Source: Moduliflexus sp964602655 (GTDB taxonomy: Bacteria > Moduliflexota > Moduliflexia > Moduliflexales > Moduliflexaceae). Taken from it: a DNA stretch of 64,000 nucleotides. The stretch's first letter is position 1, and every line of letters begins with the position of its first letter. Where the stretch lies: positions 49,732 to 113,731 of the forward strand of contig CAZRSF010000007.1 of the NCBI GenBank assembly GCA_964602655.1, in the 5' to 3' direction. Positions 1 to 9,345 of this stretch are shown here, in pieces. The position numbers and the translations under genes are program-made. The notes under the pieces are model-generated. The model was not told the origin of the DNA. It worked only from the letters and a program-made list of their open reading frames with translations, and did no database searches.

Positions 1-4
1 GTGA

Positions 5-1090
5 TTACTCTCGTTCAAACGCGGTCAATGCCGCGACCGCAGCCGCGTCCAATCGCCGCAAAAGTTCCATCAAAAGCCGCAAGGTATTTTCGTAATCGTC
101 CAAATGCAGCAAACTGACATGACTGTGAATGTAGCGCACGGGCGGCGCGATCACGATAGTCGGCACGCCGCTGGCATGACGATGAATTTCGCGGGCGTCC
201 GTGCCGCCGTTGATGCGTACTGCCGTTTGATAGGGGATTTTCAGGTCGTTGGCGGTCTCGATCACGAATTTCACCAATCGGCGATTGGGAATCATGGTCG
301 GATCGAAGAGTCGAATCTGCGTCCCATTCCCAAGCACGCCCTGCTGTTCGTCTTTTGCAAAACCGGGCGTATCGTCTGCCGGAGATGCTTCCAGCACGAT
401 GGCCACATCCGGATTGACGAGATCAACGGCGGTTTCCGCGCCACGCGAGCCGACTTCTTCCTGCGTCGTGCCGACGGCATATACGTCGTTCGGCAGCGTG
501 TCGCCCGCAAGCCGCGTCAATGCCTCAACAAACAACGCCACGCCTGCGCGGTCATCGAACGCTTTGCCGCTGACGAAGCGGGGATTTTTCATCTCCATGA
601 ATTCGGTCTGCGGCACAATCGGGTCGCCGGGCGCGATGCCGAACGCCTCCATCGCTTCGATTTTATCTTTCGCGCCGACATCAATGAACATGTTGCGAAT
701 ATCCTGAACTTTCGCGCGTTCTTCCGGCGCAAGATGATGAACGGACTTTGCGCCGATGGTGCCCGGCACGTCGCCGGTTGCGGTTTTGATGACGACGCGC
801 TGCGCTAATAACGTGTGTTCCCACCAGCCGCCGAGCGCATGGAATTTCACGAAGCCGTCCGGCGTGACGAGTCGAACGAGAAAGCCGACTTCATCGGTAT
901 GCGCGGCGACGAGAACGCGGGGCGTTTCCGAACTGCCGATACGGCGGCAGATGATGCTGCCGGATTTATCATACGAGATGTCGGCGATTTCGGCGAGATG
1001 CTGGCGGATCAGCCGTCGAACATCGCCTTCGCTGCCGGGAACTCCGGCGACAAGGCTGAATTGCGCGAGCAAGTCTTTTGATGATGGCAT
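5..1090 (-). CDS. M42 family metallo-aminopeptidase (first of two)
   Basis: A cytosolic zinc or cobalt aminopeptidase of the M42 (PepA/TET/FrvX) family, which trims N-terminal residues from peptides. The 361-residue length is usual for the family. The first metal-ligand motif AAHTDEVGF gives His64 and Asp66. The bridging Asp lies in AFDDRAGV (179-180), the catalytic Glu pair in TQEEVGS (211-212), a further ligand in LEASPADD (about 234), and the last His in the RYIHSHVS segment near 325. No clear Shine-Dalgarno precedes the ATG. A related but clearly diverged paralogue lies at 4206-5264, so the two probably differ in peptide preference. The family is secure; the substrate is unknown. Confidence 0.92.
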   Translation of the reverse strand: MPSSKDLLAQFSLVAGVPGSEGDVRRLIRQHLAEIADISYDKSGSIICRRIGSSETPRVLVAAHTDEVGFLVRLVTPDGFVKFHALGGWWEHTLLAQRVVIKTATGDVPGTIGAKSVHHLAPEERAKVQDIRNMFIDVGAKDKIEAMEAFGIAPGDPIVPQTEFMEMKNPRFVSGKAFDDRAGVALFVEALTRLAGDTLPNDVYAVGTTQEEVGSRGAETAVDLVNPDVAIVLEASPADDTPGFAKDEQQGVLGNGTQIRLFDPTMIPNRRLVKFVIETANDLKIPYQTAVRINGGTDAREIHRHASGVPTIVIAPPVRYIHSHVSLLHLDDYENTLRLLMELLRRLDAAAVAALTAFERE

Positions 1091-1106
1091 AAAATTATTC
1101 GAGCGA

Positions 1107-1192
1107 TTCCCCTCATGGGAGGGGCAAGGGGTGGGTTGACGAACACAATATTCCTGCGCTGAAACCCACCCCCACCCCTCCCAAGAGGGGAA
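1107..1192. repeat. GC-rich inverted repeat upstream of the M42 gene
   Basis: Two arms of about 30 nt (TTCCCCTC..GGGAGGGG..GGGTGGGTT and its near-complement ending AGAGGGGAA) flank a short spacer. It lies between the M42 gene and the superoxide reductase gene, both on the minus strand. It could act as a terminator for the upstream pair. A similar pyrimidine/purine palindrome occurs at 31877-31920. Confidence 0.6.
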
Positions 1193-1254
1193 AAATAAGA
1201 AAAACGGCGCATCGTTGCCGACGCGCCGTGAAAAAATGTGATGCGGGCTGCAAA

Positions 1255-1593
1255 TTACAGTTTCAGGCTGTTATCCCAGACGCCGTGCAGATTGCAATAC
1301 GACAACGCGGTCAGGGATTTGTAGTTTTCTTTTTTAATCACAATCGAACCGCTCGGCAGCGACGTGCCTTTGCCGAAAGTCAGCGTGGCGACTTCCACGA
1401 CTTTGCCTTCCTGCGTTTCGCCGAACACTTTCACCCATTCGATATGATGTTCCGGCATGGTCGGATGCAAAACATCTTTGCCGATCTGAATCGTGACAAC
1501 CGTCCCGATAGCGCTGTCAGACAGCGTCAAACTCGGCACATGCTTTTCTTTCCCCTCGAAATCAGGGCTATGAACCAATGCTGCGAATCCCAT
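1255..1593 (-). CDS. Superoxide reductase (neelaredoxin/desulfoferrodoxin C-terminal type)
   Basis: This enzyme reduces superoxide to hydrogen peroxide without making oxygen, a strategy typical of anaerobes. The 112-residue protein is the one-iron form: it has the Fe(His)4Cys centre but no N-terminal rubredoxin-like Fe site. Visible ligand motifs are GKEKHVP near the N-terminus, HPTMPEHHIEW in the middle, and the closing YCNLHGVW, which carries the axial Cys and the last His. A strong AGGAGG site lies just before the ATG. The upstream gene on the same strand is rubredoxin, the usual electron donor, 44 bp away, so the two form an operon. Confidence 0.92.
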   Translation of the reverse strand: MGFAALVHSPDFEGKEKHVPSLTLSDSAIGTVVTIQIGKDVLHPTMPEHHIEWVKVFGETQEGKVVEVATLTFGKGTSLPSGSIVIKKENYKSLTALSYCNLHGVWDNSLKL

Positions 1594-1637
1594 AACTCAA
1601 TCCTCCTCTGCGCCATGCAGAACGAATTCAGGTAAAA

Positions 1638-1799
1638 TTAATCCAAAGGTTCGAACATATCTTTTTCGACGCCGCAATCCGGGCATGTCCAATCATCGGG
1701 CAGGTCTTCGAACGCCGTTCCGGGATTTACGCTATTATCGGGATCGCCAACAGCCGGGTCATAAATAAAGCCGCATACGGTACATTTATACTTCTTCAT
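1638..1799 (-). CDS. Rubredoxin
   Basis: A 53-residue one-iron electron carrier starting MKKYKCTVCGFIYDP. The two Cys pairs (CTVCG near residues 6-9 and CPDCG near 39-42) bind Fe(III/II) and match the rubredoxin consensus, including the aromatic residues between them. A GAGGAGA ribosome site precedes the ATG. It is the first gene of a two-gene unit with superoxide reductase, to which it most likely passes electrons. The reductase that feeds rubredoxin is not in the window. Confidence 0.95.
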   Translation of the reverse strand: MKKYKCTVCGFIYDPAVGDPDNSVNPGTAFEDLPDDWTCPDCGVEKDMFEPLD

Positions 1800-2008
1800 A
1801 TCGTTTCTCCTCTGGTTATGGTAGCAGAAGCCGCGCTCCTTTCCTACCGGTTGCCGATTCTTTCGCCCTTTCCCGTCAAAATCATCAATCGTTCATATCA
1901 GTGAAAATCTCAGGTGGAATGTCAAGAAAAAAGATGCGAGAACTACAAGGACGGATGTAAGAAAGAATTCGCTTGATTCATACTTATCTTCCTCCCATCG
2001 TTGTCGTT

Positions 2009-3175
2009 TTACTGCGCGGCCAATTCGATTTTGTTGCCCGTCATGCCGGTGACATCGAACATCAGGCCGTTGAAATCCTGCGCGGTCAATTCATCCGCCA
2101 GCGTCTCGGTCGTGCCCTGAATTTCGACATCGAGCACGGCGGTTTTTTGTTGAAAACTGCGCTGATTCACCGTCTTGACGCCGCGAATTTTCGTGGCGAG
2201 AATCTCTTTGATCTGCTTGAGTTGCGCAAACGTGACGTTCGACACGACGAGTTGCACGGTCGTGGCTGTTTGCACATCCTGCCGCCATTGCTCGAGGATG
2301 TTGGGAATCAGCGTCTCCGCTAATTTGGCGCTCGCTTTTTCGATAGCCGCCGTTCCGCCGGTCAAGTCGTCAATATGCGCGTTTTTCGCCTGCTCCGCCG
2401 CCGAGGCAATCACCGCCGCCGTATCCGCCCGCACGGCTCTGGCGGTCACAAGCGCCTGATACGATTTCATCTCGCTCTTGAGAATCTTTGCTCCGGCGCT
2501 GGCCGAGGCTTTCACCGTAATAACCACGTCCGCGGCGAATTGCTGGCAAATCGCGGCGGAGGCGGCGACGTCTCCCTCTGTCGCTTTAACCGCTAATTCA
2601 CGGTTCACGTTTTGCGCGACAGTCATGGCGTCCACAACCTCGAACCCTTTATTGACAAATGCCTGCTGCAATGTGACTTCCGCCTGCGACATGTCCGCCG
2701 ACGCCACGCCAGCAGTTTTCAGGCCGACAAGCTCTTCCGAGACAAGAAACATCATGCGCGGATTTCCTTTTTGCTGAATCACATGCCGGATCGCCTGCAC
2801 ATCGGCGTCTAACGCGCCCATGCCGATGACAGCGCGAATTTTGACGCGATATTCCTTGTCGTCATGGCGGTCGTTAAGGATGTCATACGAGGTGATATAG
2901 CCTGCTGATTGGGTGAGGATGCGATCTGAGACGATTTCGTAATTCTGCACGACCGATTCGGAGGACATCAGGACGCCGACCGCCTGTTCGACAGCCTTGC
3001 GCTGCGCGTCAACAATCGCGTTATCGCGCGCCGTCGCCGTGTCATTTTGCAGGATGCGAGCCACGCCTTCGGCTTCGACCCTTTGCTGCGCATCTTCTCC
3101 GTAGAGCGCGATTGGCGTTAACATCGAGAGAAGAAGAGACGCGATCAAAAAGAGTCTGCATGATATTGTCATCAT
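2009..3175 (-). CDS. Secreted FlgT_N/LPP20-like protein
   Basis: An exported protein of about 388 residues. The chosen start gives a signal peptide (MTISCRLFLIASLLLSM, cleavage near YGED). A longer in-frame start at 3265 adds 30 residues of unlikely sequence. Neither start has a clear Shine-Dalgarno. The first 150 residues match the N-terminal domain of flagellar assembly protein T (AEGVAR..A..DA.RKAVEQAVGV, then Y.I.SY..L). The middle and C-terminal parts resemble LPP20/curli-assembly-like alpha/beta repeats. No other flagellar gene is present, so a flagellar role is uncertain; such proteins also occur as general envelope proteins. Confidence 0.65.
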   Translation of the reverse strand: MMTISCRLFLIASLLLSMLTPIALYGEDAQQRVEAEGVARILQNDTATARDNAIVDAQRKAVEQAVGVLMSSESVVQNYEIVSDRILTQSAGYITSYDILNDRHDDKEYRVKIRAVIGMGALDADVQAIRHVIQQKGNPRMMFLVSEELVGLKTAGVASADMSQAEVTLQQAFVNKGFEVVDAMTVAQNVNRELAVKATEGDVAASAAICQQFAADVVITVKASASAGAKILKSEMKSYQALVTARAVRADTAAVIASAAEQAKNAHIDDLTGGTAAIEKASAKLAETLIPNILEQWRQDVQTATTVQLVVSNVTFAQLKQIKEILATKIRGVKTVNQRSFQQKTAVLDVEIQGTTETLADELTAQDFNGLMFDVTGMTGNKIELAAQ

Positions 3176-3354
3176 ATTCGTTGTTCGCGTCAGGCGCGCC
3201 GCGCGCGTCGTCTCACATGCGCGTTGCTCCTGAAACGAAGAGATTCTCCCGAATGAGGAAAACATGAGGGAAAAACATCGAACACGCTGCTCAATCCGCT
3301 GAAAAACCCGGAGGAGACACCTCTCCGTGTCTCACTCCGACTTGGCTGCCAGAC

Positions 3355-3732
3355 CTATAGCAGCTTTTCCGATCCCGTATAAACCTCTTCGACAGCCAAT
3401 GCGACAGCGCCATGACCCGGATGCTTTTGAGGGTTCCATGTTTTCATATCCTCAAAAATCGGTCCATCCTGGTGGTAGGCGATATGTCCCTTGATCTGAT
3501 ACGGTTTGCCGTCTTTCGTGGAAAAAAGAATCGTGCCTTTGCTGCCCGCGAGAATGTTTTCCAGGGTTTTGACAAAATAATTATTCGCCACTACGATCGT
3601 CTTCTCGTTGTATTTCGACACGCAGGTCGCATAGATGGCGTTAGGGGTTCCATCGTGATGAACCGTTGATAAAATGACGGGGCCTTCCCGGTCATCCCAT
3701 GCCTGACTTACTGCTTCGGGTAATGCTGCCAT
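3355..3732 (-). CDS. Pyridoxamine 5'-phosphate oxidase-like split-barrel flavoprotein
   Basis: A 125-residue protein of the FMN-binding split-barrel superfamily. It has the usual opening GPVILSTVHHDGTPNA, a central strand block with VVANNYFVKTLENI, and DGKPYQIKGHI, in the order seen in small PPOX-family proteins. Members of this size bind FMN, F420 or heme as dimers, and many have no assigned substrate. A ribosome site GGAGAAC precedes the ATG. Specific function cannot be read from the sequence. Confidence 0.8.
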   Translation of the reverse strand: MAALPEAVSQAWDDREGPVILSTVHHDGTPNAIYATCVSKYNEKTIVVANNYFVKTLENILAGSKGTILFSTKDGKPYQIKGHIAYHQDGPIFEDMKTWNPQKHPGHGAVALAVEEVYTGSEKLL

Positions 3733-4205
3733 TCAAGTTCTCCTTATGTGTTACCCTTCGTGACAAGATAAGACGCGAGACAGGCGTCTCGCCGAACAGA
3801 GAGGCTTTTCAGCATCAAGCCTCTGCGCTTCTCGCAAGGGCGGATTCGTTGTTATATTTCGTGTGTTCGATCATTTCGAACACACGTAGGTATTATGACA
3901 AGGATTTGCTCGTATAATGCGCCGATGAGAAGCGATTGCACGAGAATATTTGTCTCATCTCGTTATTATTTTTGTCAACCTTTTATTATATGTGTAAGGG
4001 AATTCCGTAGATTAGCCATGACCAAACGGCAAAATGTTTTGCTTGTTCAGCAATGAAAATACGCCCTCTGATTTTTGTTCGGATACAGGCGTTTCTTCCT
4101 TGACTTTTTCAAGGGAGAACCTCTATTTTTTGCTGAAGGTATGCAAAATCGCGTGATCACGATGATGGGAACTAATTATGAGAGACAATGAAAGGTGGAT
4201 GTAAC
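3733..4205. other. Intergenic region between divergent genes, with a 10-bp hairpin
   Basis: No credible gene is seen. A perfect 10-bp stem with a 5-nt loop (GTGTGTTCGA/TCGAACACAC) lies at 3861-3885, in the leader of the minus-strand flavoprotein; it could be an operator or a transcript hairpin. The right part is AT-rich and should hold the promoter of the M42 gene at 4206, but I see no clean -35/-10 pair. Confidence 0.5.
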
Positions 4206-5264
4206 ATGAATGAACAGACGCTTGATTTTTTGAAACAGTTGCTCGATACGCCGAGTCCGTCCGGCGATGAAGCGGCGATCAGCCGCATCTGGCGTAAAGA
4301 AGCCGAAACCTTTGCCGATGACACGCAGGCGGACGTGCGCGGGAATTCCTTCGCAACGCTGCGCGGCGGAGCGCCGAAAGTGCTGCTGGCCGGGCATATT
4401 GACGAAATCGGCCTGATGGTCAGTTATATTGATGACGACGGCTTTCTCTCGTTTTCCGGCGTCGGCGGCTGGGATTCGCAAACGCTTGTCGGGCAGCGGG
4501 TGCGGCTTTTAGGGAAAAACGGCGAAGTCTCCGGCGTGGTGGGCAAAAAGCCGATTCATTTGATGGAAGACGATGAACGCAAAAAAGTCTCGCAAATCAA
4601 AGACCTCTGGCTCGATCTCGGCGTCACGAACCGCAAAGAGGCCGAAGAGCTTGTCCGCATCGGCACGGTCGGCGTGATTGAAGCGGACGTCAAAGAATAT
4701 GCCAACGGACGCATCGTGTCGCGTGGCTTAGACGACCGCATCGGCGCATTCGCCGTGTTGGAAGCGCTGCGGCTGTTGTCGCAAGAGCGTCCGGCAGCGA
4801 CGGTGACGGCGGTCGCGACCTGTCAGGAAGAAATCACGATGGCCGGAGCGCAGACCAGCGCGTTCAGCGTCGCCCCGCAGGTCGGCATCGCGGTGGATGT
4901 GACCTTTACGACCGATCACCCCAATTCCGATAAAAAACAAAACGGCGATGTGAAGCTCGGCGGCGGCCCGGTACTGTCGCGCGGCGCGGCCAACAGTCCG
5001 GTGATCTTCGACATGCTGGTCGCGATTGCGGAACGGGAACAGATTCCGTATAGCGTGCAGATTACGCCGCGTCGCACCGGCACGGACGCCGACATGATCC
5101 ATGTCTCGCGCGGCGGCGTCGCGACCGCCGTGATCTCGATTCCCTGCCGTTATCTGCATTCTCCGAACGAAATGATCGCGTTGTCCGATGTGGAACAGAC
5201 GGCCAAATTGATCGCCGCCTTCGTGCGTTCGCTGTCGGCAGAGGCCGATTTCATCCCGCGCTGA
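4206..5264 (+). CDS. M42 family metallo-aminopeptidase (second paralogue)
   Basis: Cytosolic metallo-aminopeptidase of 352 residues. The start is set by AAGGTGG about 9 nt upstream; an ATG 18 nt earlier lacks such a site. Metal-ligand motifs are GHIDEIGL (His64, Asp66), RGLDDRIG (bridging Asp near 176), the Glu pair in TCQEEITM, DVTFTTDHP, and the terminal RYLHSPNE with its His ligand. It shares the fold and motif order of the gene at 5-1090, but sequence identity is low enough that they look like old paralogues rather than a recent duplication. The next gene starts 47 bp downstream on the same strand. Confidence 0.92.
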   Translation: MNEQTLDFLKQLLDTPSPSGDEAAISRIWRKEAETFADDTQADVRGNSFATLRGGAPKVLLAGHIDEIGLMVSYIDDDGFLSFSGVGGWDSQTLVGQRVRLLGKNGEVSGVVGKKPIHLMEDDERKKVSQIKDLWLDLGVTNRKEAEELVRIGTVGVIEADVKEYANGRIVSRGLDDRIGAFAVLEALRLLSQERPAATVTAVATCQEEITMAGAQTSAFSVAPQVGIAVDVTFTTDHPNSDKKQNGDVKLGGGPVLSRGAANSPVIFDMLVAIAEREQIPYSVQITPRRTGTDADMIHVSRGGVATAVISIPCRYLHSPNEMIALSDVEQTAKLIAAFVRSLSAEADFIPR

Positions 5265-5311
5265 AAAACGGAATTCTCTTAACCGATGTATCACGCATGG
5301 AGGAAAATCGT

Positions 5312-5851
5312 ATGGCACAATATAAAGCATTTGCCCAGTATGTCGAAGTCAGCGGACAATCCGCGCAGGCCGTCATCGAGGCGATGGGCTTGTTCAAACG
5401 CTGGGCGGTGGAAGCGCTTGCCAGGCACGGCATGTCTGAATTAAAAGCCGATCAATGGTATCCGCAGCAGAATTATTTGGATTTTTATCGAGAGATTGCC
5501 GAACATGTCGGTTTGAAAACGCTGAAAACCATCGGCAAAGAAGTGCCGAGAAAAGCCTTCTGGCCGCCGGAGATTGACACGCTTGACAAAGCCCTCGCTT
5601 CGATTGACGCGGCGTATCACATGAATCATCGTGGCGGCGAGATCGGCTCGTACCGTTATGAAAAGACGGGTGAGCGCTCCGGCAAAATGATCTGCCACAC
5701 GCCCTATCCCTGCCCGTTCGATCATGGGGTGATCGAAGGTGTCGCGCAGCGATTTGCGATTTCCACCGCGCGCCTGAAAGTCACCCATGACGACACGCAA
5801 TCCTGTCGTCTGAATGGGGCAGATCGTTGCACATACCTGATTTCGTGGTAG
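5312..5851 (+). CDS. V4R/heme-NO-binding-like domain protein of unknown role
   Basis: A soluble protein of 179 residues. A strong GGAGGAAA site precedes the chosen ATG; the ATG at 5297 lies across that site. The C-terminal end (DDTQSCRLNGADRCTYLISW) has the paired-Cys, Gly and aromatic pattern that closes V4R (4-vinyl reductase) and related ligand-binding domains. The middle holds MICHTPYPCPFDHGVIEG, with further Cys residues that could bind metal or heme. These domains sense small hydrophobic ligands or gases. I do not recognise the family exactly, and the assignment rests mainly on the C-terminal motif. Confidence 0.5.
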   Translation: MAQYKAFAQYVEVSGQSAQAVIEAMGLFKRWAVEALARHGMSELKADQWYPQQNYLDFYREIAEHVGLKTLKTIGKEVPRKAFWPPEIDTLDKALASIDAAYHMNHRGGEIGSYRYEKTGERSGKMICHTPYPCPFDHGVIEGVAQRFAISTARLKVTHDDTQSCRLNGADRCTYLISW

Positions 5852-5887
5852 AGTTTCGTGCTATTGATTTTCAGGAGCGTATATGTA

Positions 5888-5955
5888 TGACACACAACGT
5901 GATGGTGGGGCAGACATTCCTGTCTGCCCCACGTTCTCCATAATGTTGTGTGTCA
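5888..5955. repeat. Two-tier palindrome downstream of the V4R-like gene
   Basis: An outer perfect 11-bp stem (TGACACACAAC/GTTGTGTGTCA) encloses an inner perfect 12-bp stem (GTGGGGCAGACA/TGTCTGCCCCAC) with a TTCC loop. It lacks a U-tract, so it is more likely a mobile hairpin element or transcript stabiliser than a simple terminator. The rest of 5852-6230 contains a degenerate copy of the TTCGACACGCTCAGG repeat near 6033 and no gene. Confidence 0.75.
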
Positions 5956-6230
5956 ATATTGTTGCTCAATAACAGAAGCGCCGAAAAAACGACTCGTTCG
6001 CGGTACGCGTGTCGAACTGTTTTTCGCCGTTCGACACGCTCAGGAAAACGGAAGCGCGTCTTATGGCGCAACAACTCTTTCACCATCATCGCATTTCCCG
6101 GAATTTTAGAATAAACATTTCGCTGATTTCCTCGTCATGATAACGACAAGGATGCGTTTCAAAAAATACGACACTCGCCGCGCTCTCTTCTCAAACGCAT
6201 CTTGCTGCGACTTCTACAGGAAATGACGAT

Positions 6231-6641
6231 ATGGAATCTCAAAATCTTTTGGCAATTATCCGGCAATGCGCGTTATGTAAAAACATTGATGAGGCCAGCG
6301 GTCATTTGCTGCTTCATTATGGGAAAGTCCGTCTTTTCGCGGCTGGAGATACGATTTTTAAACAAGGCGATTTTTCGCGTGGCATCTTCTGTCTGATTCT
6401 GTCCGGTCAGGTCGGGATCCTTTCGGATACCGGACAGGTCATTCGTGGCATGGGAAGCGGCGAAATCCTCGGCGAACTCGGCGTCACCAGTCCGCAAAAT
6501 AAACGCACGGCGACCGTGAAAGCCATCAAACCCACCGAACTCTTCGAATGGAATGTGGATATCATCAAAACGCAAGTTCCCGAAATGATGAAACGCCTGA
6601 AAGACCTCGCCTGGAAAAACGCCTCGAATTATTACGAATAA
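6231..6641 (+). CDS. Stand-alone cyclic-nucleotide-binding domain protein
   Basis: A 136-residue protein made almost entirely of a CAP-family cNMP-binding beta-barrel. It shows the phosphate-cassette region GSGEILGELGVTSPQNKRTATV and the preceding strands FAAGDTIFKQGDFSRGIFCLI. It lacks the C-terminal helix-turn-helix of CRP/FNR regulators, so it probably signals through protein contacts rather than DNA binding. The cassette has Glu but Lys-Arg in place of the usual single Arg before T-A-T. An AGGAAATGA ribosome site lies upstream. It stands alone between a palindrome and a convergent gene. Confidence 0.85.
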   Translation: MESQNLLAIIRQCALCKNIDEASGHLLLHYGKVRLFAAGDTIFKQGDFSRGIFCLILSGQVGILSDTGQVIRGMGSGEILGELGVTSPQNKRTATVKAIKPTELFEWNVDIIKTQVPEMMKRLKDLAWKNASNYYE

Positions 6642-6656
6642 GGCGATCTCTGCCGT

Positions 6657-9221
6657 TCATCTTTCCGTTTTGATGATTTTCCGCGTTGCCACATCGATCA
6701 GTAAGAAACCAAAAAAGGCGATCACCAGATACGGCCAGAGCGCGACGCCGTCATCCGGCGAGCCGGCGCGCGTCGCAAAGAGGTCGGCGGGGGGCGCGTT
6801 CAGTTCCAGCATCTTCCCGCCGGTCGCGCTTGCTATCTCTTCTAACAGCGGCAGATTGACGCTGGCGTGGAGAAATTCATCCGTATAAGGTATCGCAAAG
6901 CCGAAGGCGTCCGGTCGGTTGGCGTCGTCGGCCTGCGTTCCGAAGAGGCTGAAATAATACGCGCCGATCTCTTCCGCCGGAAACGCGGCAGCGTAGCGCC
7001 CCGGCGCGATTTGTTTCAAGGCAAGCGTCTGGTTCGCCTGCGACGGCGACACCATGTTGATGTTCAACGACAGATGATTCACGAACTGATTCTCCGCGTC
7101 TAACACATCCACCGTAAACCTCCCGCTATCGCCGCTGCGCGTGATCTGCGCATCGTAGCGCTGCGCGGATTCTTTGCGCTGCGCCCACTTCACCATTTGC
7201 CCGACGAATTGACCGTAATGCTCCCAGTTCACCCACTCTTTGCCCCAGCGCCCGCCTAAATCGGAGGTAAAGGCCACGCTGCGCCCCAAACCATATTGCC
7301 AGGCCGCGAAAATCGGGCCATGCGGACTGCTCAGGATGGTTTGCGCCGCCGGTTTCGGATACGTGATGACTTGCCCGTAAAGCGTCGGAAGCGCGGTCTG
7401 CGTCAAGCCGATCAACATATCATGCGAGGCGTTGAGTTGCGGCGCAATCGAGGCTTCCGTAATCAAATCCTTACTCACGATTTTTGTTTCGCCCGTAAAA
7501 ATTCGGGGAATCGTGTCAGGGTTATCGGTGTAGTAACTCCGCCCCTGCCCCCATTCCGAAATCGAGCGCATCAACGTTTGATCCGAATCCGCGCCGATGG
7601 CAACGGTCGAAACGGAAATCCCTGCGGCGGTCATGGAACGTACGAGCGGTTCGAACTCGGCTTTGTTGGTCATGCCGTCCGACAGGACAATCACGTGCTT
7701 ACGACTTGCATCCGTTTCTTTGAGCATGTTAAACGCGTCTTCCAATGCGGGATATAAGACCGTGCCGCCAGACTCTTTCAGCGTGGACAACTGCGCGGCA
7801 ATCGCCTGCCGCTCGCTCGCCTGCGTCACCGGCACGGCGCGGACGAATTGCGAATCGAACGCCACAATGCCGACTTTATCGGTCGGATTGAGCAATTCAA
7901 TCGAAGAAAATGCCGCGATTTTGGCGAGTTCCAATTTAGTTTTATCCGTGTAGCGGGAACTCATGCTGGACGATTTATCAATCACGAACACAAGGCACAG
8001 CCCGGAGAATTTCACATCCGTCGGCGCATCCATAAACACCGGCAGCAGGTCTTCAATCGGCGTTTTGCGGTAGTTTCCCGCGCCGAAACTGCGCTCGCCG
8101 CCCAACATAATGAACCCGCCGCCCATTTCCCGCACGTATGTTTCAAGGTGCTCCATCAGCGTGAATGACAGGCGGTCGCCGGAGACATTATCGAAGATGA
8201 TCGCGTTATATGTGAGCAGTTCGTGCAGCGTGCCGCTCAATTCGTCGAGCGTTTTGCGGCTCGGCGCGATGCCTTGCATGTAGAGCGCATCGAACAGCGG
8301 GGATGGCGGCGCGGACGCATCCGCGACATACAACACCTGCGATTTTTGTTCTCCTTTCACAAATGCCAGACCTTCATTGTTCTGAAAAATCAGATCGTCC
8401 GGGCAGTTCAGAATCGCTTTATACAGATACAGCCCAGATCCCTGAAGCTGATCGGTCACGACAAAACGATTTTTTCCGGCGCGCAGGCGCACTGTTTCGC
8501 TGCTCATCAACGCCTCATTTTTCAAGATGATCAATTCGCCTTCGGTGTCATGGGAACTGGTCACTTCGACGCTGATCTCATAAGGCGTTTCAAGGGGAAT
8601 GGCGGCAGGCGCGGCGACATCGCTGACGAAGACTTCGCGGCTGCCGAACCATGATTCCACCGGTACAGGAAGAATCTGGACGCCGAGCGACGCGGCGAGC
8701 GCCACGCGCTGTTTTGCTTCGCCGATATTTTCGTTACCGTCGGTGAACAGGACGATTTTTTTCTCGCCAACCGGCGGAAATTGTCCGATAGCTAATTGAA
8801 GCGCGTCGGCTAAATTCGTGAAATTCGGGTTGATGTCCGATTGCATCTCGCTGAATTCGAAGGGATTTCGCAGCGAGAGTTCGAGCGACGGCTGCTTGCC
8901 GAACGCGATCAATCCCGTTTGATCCTGTTCGTCCATGCCGGTGAGCGCCTGCTGAATGAAACCGTGAATTGCCGTTGTTTTGTCGCGGCTGATGCTTTCG
9001 GAGCGATCAACGCAAAAGATGAGATTGACGCGATCTGTTTTCGTGATCAAACGGGGATCGGCTAACGCCAATCCGGCCAGCAGAATCAGCAGCGAGCGCA
9101 GCCCGGCAACCAGCACACGATGAAGGCGGAGGCTGTCACGCCAGGGCGAATAGCGCATCATCAGCCAGATCGCCGGAATTAGCAGCAGCACGAATAAAAA
9201 AAGCGGATGATGAAATTTCAT
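6657..9221 (-). CDS. Large membrane protein with two VWA domains and a GATase1-like domain
   Basis: An envelope protein of 854 residues from the chosen start, where MKFHHPLFLF opens the first transmembrane helix; a start 123 bp upstream would add an implausible tail. Order: two helices (about 5-22 and 38-55), a first VWA domain with MIDAS motif DRSES (72-76), an immunoglobulin-like region, a glutamine-amidotransferase-like domain (GGGFIMLGGERSFGAGNY, about 367-385), a second VWA domain with DKSSS (415-419), and a final helix near 825-845. This is the DUF1355/BatA-like architecture found next to ATPase and DUF58 genes in gliding and anaerobic bacteria. Here those partners are absent. The role is probably metal-dependent complex assembly in the envelope. 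Confidence 0.85.
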   Translation of the reverse strand: MKFHHPLFLFVLLLIPAIWLMMRYSPWRDSLRLHRVLVAGLRSLLILLAGLALADPRLITKTDRVNLIFCVDRSESISRDKTTAIHGFIQQALTGMDEQDQTGLIAFGKQPSLELSLRNPFEFSEMQSDINPNFTNLADALQLAIGQFPPVGEKKIVLFTDGNENIGEAKQRVALAASLGVQILPVPVESWFGSREVFVSDVAAPAAIPLETPYEISVEVTSSHDTEGELIILKNEALMSSETVRLRAGKNRFVVTDQLQGSGLYLYKAILNCPDDLIFQNNEGLAFVKGEQKSQVLYVADASAPPSPLFDALYMQGIAPSRKTLDELSGTLHELLTYNAIIFDNVSGDRLSFTLMEHLETYVREMGGGFIMLGGERSFGAGNYRKTPIEDLLPVFMDAPTDVKFSGLCLVFVIDKSSSMSSRYTDKTKLELAKIAAFSSIELLNPTDKVGIVAFDSQFVRAVPVTQASERQAIAAQLSTLKESGGTVLYPALEDAFNMLKETDASRKHVIVLSDGMTNKAEFEPLVRSMTAAGISVSTVAIGADSDQTLMRSISEWGQGRSYYTDNPDTIPRIFTGETKIVSKDLITEASIAPQLNASHDMLIGLTQTALPTLYGQVITYPKPAAQTILSSPHGPIFAAWQYGLGRSVAFTSDLGGRWGKEWVNWEHYGQFVGQMVKWAQRKESAQRYDAQITRSGDSGRFTVDVLDAENQFVNHLSLNINMVSPSQANQTLALKQIAPGRYAAAFPAEEIGAYYFSLFGTQADDANRPDAFGFAIPYTDEFLHASVNLPLLEEIASATGGKMLELNAPPADLFATRAGSPDDGVALWPYLVIAFFGFLLIDVATRKIIKTER

Positions 9222-9345
9222 AAGTAATTGAATAGAATAACCACAGATTTCGCGGATTGCACAGATTATAGACACGCGCTGTTTACGCTCGCCCGTTCCG
9301 CCGATTCTGTCAATAGAAAAGAATCTGGTTCTTTTTCTTGACATC

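Noticed and set aside
5441..5800. Long minus-strand ORF opposite the V4R-like gene
   Set aside because: Arises as a shadow of the plus-strand gene, with Arg/His-rich composition and no start signal.
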